Source of the DNA: Scolanthus callimorphus
Lineage: Eukaryota; Cnidaria; Anthozoa; Actiniaria; Edwardsiidae
Length of the DNA stretch: 64,000 bases
Direction: 5' to 3'
Assembly (NCBI GenBank): GCA_033964015.1
Contig: CM066913.1
Span: 25,384,790 to 25,448,789, forward strand
Of the stretch, positions 12,766 through 24,596 are shown piece by piece. The notes beneath the pieces were generated by a model. The model saw nothing but the letters and a program-made list of their open reading frames with translations. It searched no databases and had not been told where the DNA came from. Position numbers and translations under genes: made by a program. The stretch's first letter is position 1, and each line of letters opens with the position of its first letter.

Positions 12766-15700
12766 CTTTATTTATGCACGGTAGATCCTTCAGGTAGACT
12801 ATAATAATACTCTATAGAGAAATCTATTTACAGATATTCGAAAGAAAAAAAGAAAATACTACAAATATATAAATATATAATATGAATAACAAAAAAAAAC
12901 CTGCATTCAAGGATGCCGTGTCACTTAGAGGCCGTGCGTGACCCCGTCTTTAAATTTAGTTAGCGATGGAGATCGCCTCAATTCTACCGGCAAATCATTC
13001 CACAGTGCCGCTCCACTGTAACTAAAGCTTCGTTTGCCATACTCGGTACGAGGGAGCGGCACCGTTAACTTGTTTTCAGAGTTCCTTAAATTATAACAAG
13101 AATTGTCTCGCCAGGAGAATTTGGAAGTGAGATAGCTCGGAGTAAGGTTATTGAGTGTTTTGTACATAAATAGTGATTTAGTTACTTTGCGTTGGTCACT
13201 CAAATTGAACCAACCAAGCTCTTGAAATAGCGTAACGGCACTGGTATCGTAGCTAGAGAAGGTTATGATACGCGCAGCGCGATTCTGGAGCTTCTGGAGC
13301 TTATCACTAAGGCCCCCGGCACAGTCGCCCCAAACAGTACTGCAATAGTCGAGGTGTGGTTGGACAATAGCATTGTACGTAGTAAGCAGGGTCTCGTGGG
13401 GAACAACAGACCGAATACGTTTAATGGCACCAATGCCAGAAGAAATCTTTTTAGATATTCTATTAATATGTTCCTCCCAGCCAAGATTTTTATCGATCAT
13501 GACACCAAGTGATTTCGTACAAGATACTTGACTGACCGGAGTGCCATCAATAGCAAGACTAGGAGAACCCGGTAGGTGCGCCAATCTTTGCCAGGAGCCA
13601 ATGAGAAGAAACTCAGTTTTAGTCATATTAAGTGTCAACTTATTTGCGGCTAGCCATTTATTAATACCGTCCAGGTCCTCATTCATGTGCAAATTGATGA
13701 CCCCCAGGTCGTCACTGGCAAACGTTATACTGGTGTCATCAGCGTACATTCTCGGCTGGGAGTGCAACAAGCAGTTTGGCAGGTCATTAATATAGAGTAA
13801 AAACAACAGTGGGCCAAGAATGGTTCCCTGGGGGACCCCACACTTCACAAAAGCTGGTGAAGAATTTTGACCGTTAACCTGACATACCTGAGAACGATTA
13901 CCCAGGTACGAGGCAAACCACTGTTAAAGTTGTGCCATGAAGGCCAAAATAACGCAACTTTGACAAAAGAATATTATGGTCAACTGTGTCGAAGGCCTTT
14001 TTGAGATCCAGAAAAACAACAGCATTAACACAACCCCAATAAGGGGCTTCCAATAAGGCTGTAACAGTAGAGTGCATAGATCTAAAGCCAGACTGGCAAC
14101 TGGTAATTAAGTTATTATCATTAAGGTATGCATAAACTGATTGTATACAATACGTTCAAAAACCTTGGCAATGACAGGAATGATTGAAATAGGTCGATAA
14201 TTAGACATATCAGATCTTTCCCCAGAGTTTTATACAGCGGAATTACTCTGGCGTTTTTCCATTCTGTAGGAAAACGCCAGTGATGACAGATTGGTTAAAT
14301 ATAGTACAGAGTGGTCTGGCAATAAGATCAGTGCATTCCCTTAAAAGTCTGGCAGAAATGTTGTCCAGCCCAGTCGCCTTGGTCTTTGATAACTTAAACA
14401 AAAGAGACAGTACTTGCTGGCTATTGGTTTGTTGCAACTGGGTGTAAGATAATTTGCATTCATGTCTCCTAAAATTATATGCTCAAGACCCTCAGAATCA
14501 AGTTTGCCAATATAGGCTTAAAAAATCGAAAACAACTCAACTAGAGAATCAGGTGGCCTATACCAAGTTGTTATAATGAAGGGTTTAGCGTTAGGCTTCC
14601 TGATCTCAATCGAGAGAATCTCTAAAATCTCAGAACTTAGGTCATTACGAGTGATATAATCAATATTTGAGCGAATATAAAAACAAACACCACCCCATTC
14701 CGTCCGTTTTCTTTCCTATCGCGCCGCACAATATCATAACCCTCAATGGCTAATTCTCCATCGCTAACATTATCATCGAGTTTAGCTTCATTAATAGCCA
14801 ATACATCAAGACGTTTCTCATCCAAAACGATCCGGAGCTCGTCATTATGAAGTGAGAGGCTATTAATATTTAAACAAGCAATTTTAAAACCACGACAACT
14901 AGAAAAAAACTCACAGGGTGGATTACTTGTAATAAGGGGGGTAAAGGTACGGCCTCCTTGTGACAAAGCAATCACTTACTTATATGAGCTTTAAAATTAT
15001 CAGTTAGCTTACGAGTGCTTTCAGAATTTAAATGTAGGAGACTCTTGTTTAAGCAGATGTTCAGGCAAGCCTGTGGCCGCGTAGCACTAAGTTCAACAGA
15101 GTGGAGATAAGGAATTAACCTTGTGTGAAAGCTGAAGTGCGCTTAATGAAATATCCCATGTGTGCTTCTGAGCGTTAGCCCTAGTAAGCGGAGAAAGAGA
15201 AAAAAATCTCTGACCCCGAGAGGGATTCGAACCCACGACCTCCGGAATTGTACATCCGATGCTCTCCCAGCTGAGCTATCCAGGTCAGACTGGGAGCAGG
15301 TCGGGTTATGTAAGATTAATAGCTCTTGTTTAAGCAATTTGACTCAATGTTATCGTTGTTGATGAAACCATACATGGAAAATAACTTCGTCGGGCTTTCT
15401 CCTGAGAGACGGTTGAATATAATCTGTCATGTCTTCAACTGTACTTCCTCCAAAGGAATGTACGGAGACTTTGGTATTTGCAGTAGAAAGTCTATGACCC
15501 TGAACGAATTTAACTACAGAGTCGCCTACAATGACGACACGCTTAGGTTGTTGAGCGGCGGTTTCATCCTCAATAATTTCGGATAATAGACGACCAGCAG
15601 ATGTAGACGGATAATAGACGGATAATAGACGGATAATAGATGTAGACGGATAATAGACGACCAGCAGACGACCAGCAGATGTTGAAGACTTAGAGGTCGA

Positions 15701-18700
15701 AACCTTTGCTTCCTTTGAACTTGACCCGATATTATTTAACTGGGCACTAGTTGACGCTAGTTCTTGAGCAACAGGTGGAACTGACTCGCGAAAACCGTTA
15801 GCCGAGAAGGCAGAGGACGGCGGTTTGGTTGAAACCAACCTAAGCGCCACCAGTAAGGCATCCTTTTCTTGTTTCAGTGACTCAACAGACCTTTCAAGTA
15901 ACTTATTTAGGTCCTGAAGTTGAGAAATTTCGCAAGGTTCGGGAACGATAATAGACTCGACTTTGCACTTCAGCTCGGCGTAATTCTGTCGGAGCTCATT
16001 GACAAGGGCATAGCAACTGCACATAGAAGGTTCACTAGTGCTTGAAGTAGAAGGAGTTGATGGTACACTTGAACTTGGGATAGGAGGAGAAATAAGCACA
16101 CTTTGGTCGGCGTTTTCATCTTGTGAGACGCTTAGGTCAATAGAGTCATGGCCGCCATTGTACGTTCTACTTTCAAAATACTCCGTTAAACGGCTCTCCA
16201 AATCAGGCTTTTGTCCAGAAGTATCTAAATTAATCTCCGCTAAAATCTTCCTTAGCAAAAGAACCTTCATAATATAAGAATTATCGAAGAAGTGGGATGA
16301 AAATTGCAAACTCTGCAGAGCAGCTCAAAAACGTGGCCGCTCACTAACGTTGCGTGACGATGAACCTTCGAAGGACGACTCATGGATCGACATGGAGTTT
16401 GTTGGACATAACATTCGCCAAAGTGCACGTAGGTTACAGTTCGTTTACGAAGAGTTGGAGGAAGTGCTACGATGAAAAAGATCGCGATGTGGATTCCGGG
16501 CAGCACTCACAAGAAAAATAAAAGAACTAGAAGGTATGCTCGTTGTCTCAAATGCTCAATCGCTTTCTGACGTTCGAACAAAATTCAATGAACTGGAAAC
16601 TCAGCATACTTAGTTAAAAAAACTCCCACAGAGACTTAGTTATGATTGAACCGGCGGAAGATATTGAAGGCTATCTTGATGACGTTACTTCATTGTTAGA
16701 ACTATTGAGATTACGAGTGGAACATTTTAACGTCAATCTGCGACCAGAACTTGAACTTTAAATCATGTGAACAATGATCGATCGAGTTTATTGTATGTTG
16801 CTTGTATGTTGTTATTTTCTTCGCACGCAAAATCACCCAATCCCTTTCATGCTGATGCTATGTCAATTGTTACTGATCGCGAAAAAATTTCTGCCGGAGA
16901 ACTGTGGATCGATGCAGTTTATGGAGTTTTCCGAACGTCGACGTAATAATCCTTTTCGGGACTCATACACCAACCACATGTCTCTGACGAGCGATAATAG
17001 TAATGAATCGAGGTTTACAGAGTTTGTCGACGCAAGCACCCCTGTCACTATTGGCAGAATAGAGGGAAGTCAAAGGAAGTCCAAAGGAAGTAAGTCACTT
17101 TACCAGGGTGTGGTCGATTACCGTGTCCCCCCTGATTCAAGCATGTCTGGTGCTGGTGTTCCTGCAGTCGACGCAAGTCGGATATATAGAGAAAGATATC
17201 AAGTTGATGATGTACCCCCTCCAAAGATGACCGGTCACTTCACCAGGGTGTTGTCAGTTACCGTGCCCCCCCTGATTCAAGCATGTGACTCATGGGCTGA
17301 CTCCTTCGTATTTATCATAAGCAAGTTGATGTACCCCCCTCCAAAGACGACCGGTCACTTCACCAGGGTGTTGTCAGCTACTGTGTCCCTCCTGATGCAA
17401 GCATGTCTGGTGCTGTTGCTCCTGCAGTCGACGCAAGTCGGGTATATAGAGAAAGATATCAAGTTGATGATGTAACCCCCTCTAAAGACGACCAGTCACT
17501 TCACCAGGGTGTGGCTGATTACCATGTCCCCCATCACCCAAGCATTTCTGGTGCTAGAGAAAGATATCAAGTTGATGTTCCATATATACTACAGCAAATT
17601 ATCCTGCAGCCAACAGCAGCTGGACGACAGTTAGCCATGTCCCCCCTGATCCAAGCGAACGGGCAACACTTAGTTATTGTGTACCATCTGATCGATACTC
17701 CTTTATGTATCCTGCTGCAAGTACTTCTGTAGCTAATAAGGGTCAACATATGACGGTTCGTCACCGTGATCCCCCTGATCGACGCTTAGTGAAATTAATC
17801 GTATGTTTGTCAGGATGTCCCGCGGACAATCACAGTGTACGTGGCTACCTTAAAAGAAGCGTTTGTAAACTACCAAATTGCGGTCCTACTGTGACATCCT
17901 ACTGTGCCGCATGATGACAACACATCGACTATTCTCACTTGGTATTTCCGTTGACAATGGCCTAAAATCAACTAGTTACCTCATCGTTAACTCTCTCATA
18001 GTGAGCATTGGAATGTGTTATGCAATAGCATTCCATTCCAGCTTTATAAGAAGCCAAAATACAATCTTTCTGGCATAGTTAGTCTTTTCCACTGCCGGGA
18101 GAGCGCCGTAGTTAACATTGCGCCCCGCCCTCCTCCCCGCAGCGATGAAGGGGCGCTCTCGCGAGAGCTCCCGCTCTCTGCCGCCTCGGGCTTGCTGCTC
18201 CCATAACTTAATCTACTCCTGAGGTGGCATTGTTCTGCGGGATTACCAAGTGAAAATATATTACTAATAGAGCAGATCGGAACAATGCAATTGGTGATGA
18301 TTCCAACAGAGAGGCAAGAGCTGCACGCAACGGTTTCTGTGCCACGAAGAAGCGTTTTGTGAACGCGATGGCCGTGGTTCCCGTTAAAGTAACGAGATAA
18401 ATAATAGAGTAATGGCAGAGCACCGACTAAGGTTGTTAAGACATCGTTTTGTGAAAGATAGTGAATTTCACGTTAAGTATTCTGCAGTCATCCAAGATCT
18501 ACTAGAGAAAGGATATGCTACACGAGTTCCTGATGAGATGTTGAACAGAGACGACGGTAAGGTGTGGTATTTGCCACATCATGGTGAAGAACAAGCTGCG
18601 TGTCGTGTTTGATTGCGCTGCAAAATACAAAGGCACCTCGCTGAATGAGAACATCTTGCAAGAACCAGACCTGACAAACAGTCTCCTTGGAGTCCTCATA

Positions 18701-21700
18701 CGATTCCGCCAAGATAAGATAGCCATAATTGGAGATATAGAGGCAATGTTCCACCAAATGCAAGTACCAGAAAACGACCGCGATGCCTTTCGCTTTCTTT
18801 GGTGGCCTGATGGAGATGTCGATAATGTCCCCGCGCATTTCCAAATGACGGTACATCTCTTCGGAACAGTCTCCTCCCCAAGTTGTTCAAACTTCGCCCT
18901 GCTAAGAACAGCAGAGGACAACCAAGAAGATTGCGACGAGAGTGTCATCGCCACCGTTAAGAACAACTCGTACGTTGATGACTGTTTAAACTCAGGTAAC
19001 TTAAGGCCTGGGTGAATGCCAAATCCAAAATGGCGGTCGTAAAACAACCTTAACGAAAACATTCTACGCAAGACATTTTATCTAGCCTAGGGAATTTTTT
19101 TCAGTGTTTTTCGCATTTTTTGAAAAGCACCCATGCCTTAATGAAAAAAAAAAACGTTTGTGCGACCGACTCCCAAACTTGCAGCTCGTCATGGGGCAGA
19201 ATGAGTGGACATTCCGATATGCAAATTTATGCATAAGCTAGTGAATCACTCTCCGTCACGGTCTGCGCGCGCGAAATTCAACCGAAATACAAAGGAAATG
19301 GCCAAAACCGGCCCTGTCTACTCACAGTAAAACTCATTCCTTAAAACATACTTCACTTACACAAAAAAGTAGCGGCGGGTTTCAATAAGTGAAACATTAC
19401 TTTAGACAAGCATACATTTTGTTTGTCTAAACATCTTAAATTGGGCCTGTAAATGGCATTTGAACTTGGGGTATTTTGAGAGTCACATTGTGGGGGAAAT
19501 GGTCGTGTTAAAACTTAGAATGGCTTTTCTGCTAAACTTTCTATAGACTTTAAAAAAAGTAGCAGCGGAAAAAGCTCTATTTTGATCTTTATTCACTAAC
19601 TATAGTTATAAAATATGATTGATATTTATATCCCGCCTGTACGGAGAGTTTGTTTTTCAGTAATGAGCTAATTCCCTAATTTATATTCATTCCGACGTAA
19701 AGTCGTATGCATATCGAGGTACCCGAGTTGAGCTCTTTCTATTCTCCCAAGGGAAACCCTGCTTTTTAAGCTCCGCCTTCCCACTCTCGCTGGAAATAAG
19801 CTCCTTCTCTTTTACTCGATTGTTACAACCCATCAGGGAAATTTTCCTGGATCAACGTTGAAGCTAGGCGGGATTTTTCGAATATTGCATTGCAAATAAG
19901 CGTGGCTTTCGTTTGCTAGCAGTCATCTGCGTTATTTTTTAATTCTCGAATTATGCGAATATTTTATCCACTAAAACATCATTTATTAAAGGCTCACCGA
20001 TCGGCAATTTTTGAAAGCGTTAGCCTTAATATACTGAAACCATAGGCTTCACGAGCAAAGCCAGTACATGATTCTTCGTTCTTCGCGGCGCTGTTTTCAA
20101 ACTCATTGCTGATACCCGCCCCTACTTTACTTAGCCGAAGAATGAGTAAATACTCGCATCAGCGAAAGTTATAAAATACAAATCCTTAAGAAATAAGCTT
20201 GATTTTGATATGAAATACTTTGTATTTCCAAGACTTTGGAAAAGTTCAAGTTAAAAGTGCGAAGCTTTGTAACCTTAACAACAATGACGATGCTTCATGT
20301 TGTTTAACTTTGCCCCGAAACCCGCGCCGTTTTCAAGAATGCGTAAATACTCGCATCAGCAAAAGTTATAAAATACAAATCCTTAAGAAATAAGCTTGAT
20401 TTTGATATGAAATACTTGGTATTTCCAAGAATATGCGCATTGGAAAAGTTCAAGTTAAAAGTGCGAAGCTTTGTAGCCTTAACAACAATGGCGATGCTTC
20501 ATGTTGTTTAACTTTGCCCCGAAACCCGCGCCGTTTTCAAGAATGCGTAAATACTCGCATCAGCAAGAGTTATAAAATACAAATCCATAAGAAATAAGCT
20601 TGATTTTGATATGAAATATTTGGTATTTCCAAGACTATTCGCATTGGAAAAGCTCTAGTTAAAGTGCGAAGCTTTGTAGCCTTAACCATTGAAAGCTAAA
20701 CAACATGGCGGCGTTTCACTCTCTTATTCAGGCTAGTTTCGGCACCGCTTTGCAAAAGAACGTTAACACTCGCATCAGCGAAAGTTATAGATTACAAATG
20801 CCTACATTTCAAGCTTTGGTTGTATACTTCGTGCAAATTTGACAGAAACCCGGGCAGGAACCATTGAAAGATAAACAACATGGCGGCGTTTTACTCTCTT
20901 ATCAGTCTTATTCAGGCTCCTTTAGCGCCGTGTTGCAAAAGAACATTAACAATCGCATCAGCGAAGTTATAAATTACAAATCCTTACATTACAAGCTTTG
21001 GTTTGGTATCAAATACCGATTGAACGCTAAACAGGCGTTTCACTCGCATATTCAGGCTACGTTAAGCGCCGTTTTGCAAAAGAACATCACACTCGCATCA
21101 ACGAAAGTTATAAATTACAGATCCTTATATTACAAATACTTATATTTGTCAGCGTTGAACAGTTGTAAAATTTTTGATTTGATAAGAAAGCTTGGAAGCA
21201 TTGTACACGTTGCGTTTTTATGAGTAAGCTTTATTTTGAAAAACCGCTTTCCTGGGCTTATTCAAGACTCAGGCTCATGGCTATCGTCACTGACTTATTC
21301 TCTTTCAAAAACAAGTCCTGTCAATCATCGCAAATGAATCCTGTCAATCATTTCCTCTTGAATGAGTTTCCGAGGGATAAGATAGTTTTCGGAGATTGTT
21401 CGCACATATCCGAAGTTTGTGCGACGTTACGTTTCAGTGAACGTCTCCAGGGAGTCGTTAACTAACCGCCTATCAGGTGCCTCTAAGACAACTCATGAAT
21501 GTTTAATAGATTCGAGTTAATGAGCTAGAGAATGTCCCTAAGCGTATATCAATTCTGCCCCATGTAAGCTGAATTATGCTGGGTCTCAACGGCGCCACTG
21601 GCAGCCATGCGGTCATAAGCACAGACACTGAGGGTGGTCACTGCCAGAGGGTTTATTACGTCCCCAGTGGTTCTTTATTCAGCAGGTCTTTTTTTTTACT

Positions 21701-24564
21701 TCCTCTTTTGTACTTTACGCAGGGTCTCCGCTGATATCCATTCCTTGTGCCGGGTCTGTTTCTTTCCCAGTGTATCTTCGCAGGTAGTCATCCACGCGTT
21801 CTTCAGGTGTTGCCAATGCGTGTCAATTGTACCATCTTCTTCTTCGGTGTTCTGAAGGGCCTGAAACCTGTTCTTTAAGTTGATCTGGAAGGCTTCCGCA
21901 ATTGGTTGATCTTCAAGGTATGCAACGTTATACTTAACTCTAGACTGCCGCTGAACATAACATCTTTTGAGCTTCAATTTCATGGTCGCTACTAAGAGAT
22001 GGTGGTCGCTGCCGGCGTCTGCTCCCCTCATGACCGTGACATCATTAAGTGATCTTCTAAACTTACGGGTGATGCACAAGTGATCTATTTGATTTTCCGT
22101 GATGTTATCTGGGGACCGCCAGGTTGCTTTGTGTATCTTCTTATGTGGGAAAATACTTCCTCCTATGACGAGCTCGTTGTTGGCGCACAAATCTGCAAAT
22201 AACTCCCCATTTTCGTTCATCTCCCCGAGGGCATGTTTTCCCATGACAAGCTCGTATCCTATGTTCACCGAACCTATCTTGGCGTTAAAATCTCCCATAA
22301 GAATTGTTAGCTCTTTCTCTTTTTGTCTGGTGATAAGACCTTGCAATGTGTTGTAAAATTCCTCTTTTACCGACTCTTCTGCCTCGTTGGTTGGTGCGTA
22401 GCACTGAATGACCCGGACCTTGATCCTGCGGTGCGTGGTCTTGAAACATGCAGTAATCAGCCTCGAGTTAATCGGTTCCCAGCTAATTAACGACTTTTGG
22501 GCGTGCTTGGAGATCATAAACGCAACTCCTTCGGTATGTGGGGCATTCTGGTCCTCGTGCCCAGAGTATAGCAGTCTCCCCTGTGGCGAGCTTCAACTTA
22601 CCCGATTTCGTCCACCGGACTTCGCTTGCAGAACACGCGCCGCGAAGAAGCAGGCCCAGCAAGAATACTCTGCGGCCCATCAGGCAGTAAGAAGGAGCGC
22701 AAGGAACGACAAGAGAGAATACATCGAGAACTTAGCGAAACAAGCCGAGGAAGCAGCGACAAAGGGAAATATGAAAGACCTTTACCACGCTACTAAGAAG
22801 CTAGCTGGGAAGTTTCACCAGGCAAATCACACAATCAAGGACAAACAAGGTAACATCCTGACTACCACAGAGGAACAGTTAAAGCGTTGGGCCGAACATT
22901 TTAGCGAGGTTCTAAATAGACCACTCCTGCCGAAGAAATGGACATCCCAGAGGCGGAACATCCATTACCAGTGGACTGTAGTACACCATCCAGAACAGAG
23001 ATTAAAGGTGCAGTAAAGAAGCTGAAAGATGGCAAGGCAGCAGGCCCAGACAATATCCCGGCAGAAGTGCTAAAAGCAGATATCTCCACAAACACTGCCA
23101 TACTTTACAATCTCTTTAAAGCCATCTGGAAGAGGAGGAAGTACCAGCTGAATGGAAGGAAGGCCTTATTGTTAAGCTACCTAAGAAGGGTAACCTCCGG
23201 GACTGCGATAATCACAGAGGAATCACCTTGCTTTGTGTTCCGAGGAAAGTGTTCAACAGAATTATGCTGGAGCGCCTTAGGGTAGCGGCGGACGAGAATC
23301 TAAGGGATCATCAGGCAGGCTTCAGACAATCAAGATCATGTGCAGATCAGATAGCAACCCTCCGCATCATTATCGAGCAGTCTATCGAATGGAACTCCTC
23401 CTTGTACATAAACTTTGTGGACTACCAGAAGGCCTTTGACAGCTTGGATCGCACCTTTCTATGGAAGTTACTAAAACATTACGGTATTCCACAAAAGTTT
23501 ATCAATATCATCAAGAACTCTTATAATGGTACTACCTGTCGAATTATCCACGAAGGACAGTTGTCGCAGAGCTTTGAAGTGAGATCAGGAGTCAGACAAG
23601 TGTGTCTTCTGTCACCATTCCTATTTCTTCTCGCGATTGACTGGATAATGAAAACATCAACATCTGGCCAGAGGAATGGAATACAATGGGCGCTAACCCA
23701 ACAGCTGGATGACCTTGATTACGCTGATGACATCGCCTTGCTATCCCATTCAAGTTCTCAAATGCAGAGCAAAACCACCTTTGTGACAGAAACATCTAAG
23801 AAAGCAGGCCTCCTCATCAGTGACAAGAAAACCAAAGTCATGAAAATTAATTCCACTGCCAAAAGGAAGATCAGCGTTGACGGATTCGACATCGAGGAGG
23901 TAGAGTCCTTCACTTATCTAGGAAGCGTTGTTGACATATGTGGAGGTACAGATGCAGATGTTTCAGCTAGAATCAACAAAGCACGAGGTGTGTTCAATTC
24001 CCTAAAGAAGATCTGGAGCTCTTCCGAGATATCTTCAGCAACCAAGATACGCATTTTCAACTCGAATGTCAAGGCAGTCTTGTTATATGGAGCAGAGACC
24101 TGGCGAATGACAGTGAAGACAATGAAGAAACTACAAACATACACCAATCATTGCCTTCGCAGGATTCTTAAGATACACTGGACAGACAAGGTCACAAATG
24201 AGGAGCTTTGGGATAGAGCAAACAAACTACCAATCGTGACGCAGGTGAGGAAGCGCAAGTGGACCTGGTTTGGTCACACCCTTAGACGTCCCCCAGGCAG
24301 TATCACCAGACAAGTCCTGCGGTGGAATCCTCAAGGCAAGAGGGGAAGGGGTCGCCCTAGAAACACCTGGAGGAGGGATACGGAGAAAGAGATGAAGAAA
24401 CTAGGATTGAATTGGAGGGAGATGGAACACCTGGCTAAGAATAGGAGACAATGGAGGAATTTTGTCAATGGCCCATGCTCCAACTTGGAGCTAAGGGCTT
24501 AAGTAAGTAAGTAGTGGTTCTTTAACGTCCCCCCTGGAACTGGGAAGGGTAGAAAGGCGAGACG

Positions 24565-24596
<32 letters not shown>

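Larger units (their letters stand above)
12716..16310 (-). mobile_element. CR1/L2-like LINE, internally deleted, with (TTAC)n tail
   Basis: Minus-strand order: ORF1 with SAP-like, coiled-coil and SGNH-esterase parts (16309-15350), AP endonuclease remnant (14975-14450), reverse transcriptase (14437-12925), 3' UTR and a TTAC tail (12716-12762). The esterase-bearing ORF1 and the simple-repeat tail are typical of the CR1/L2 group. It sits in the BEL element between the left LTR and gag and carries a SINE. Confidence 0.88.
21665..24502 (+). mobile_element. RTE-like LINE with inverted 5' half
   Basis: The reverse-transcriptase half runs on plus (22628-24502), while the endonuclease half runs on minus (22625-21665). 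Their broken ends meet: the endonuclease stops at KKDLLNK (about 21670) and the polymerase resumes at [13 protein letters not shown] (22628). The arrangement is a 5' inversion as produced by twin priming. The inverted half begins mid-endonuclease, so the copy is also 5' truncated. It is followed by a TAAG repeat. It lies inside the BEL element. Confidence 0.88.

Noticed and set aside
15212..15285. tRNA gene on minus strand
   Set aside because: A and B boxes are good but the anticodon and acceptor stems have mismatches, and the sequence lies within a SINE flanked by a target duplication.
19191..21563. Confident TIR transposon from the 12-bp inverted match
   Set aside because: Matches of this length are expected by chance over 64 kb and no target duplication was seen; kept only as a low-confidence candidate.
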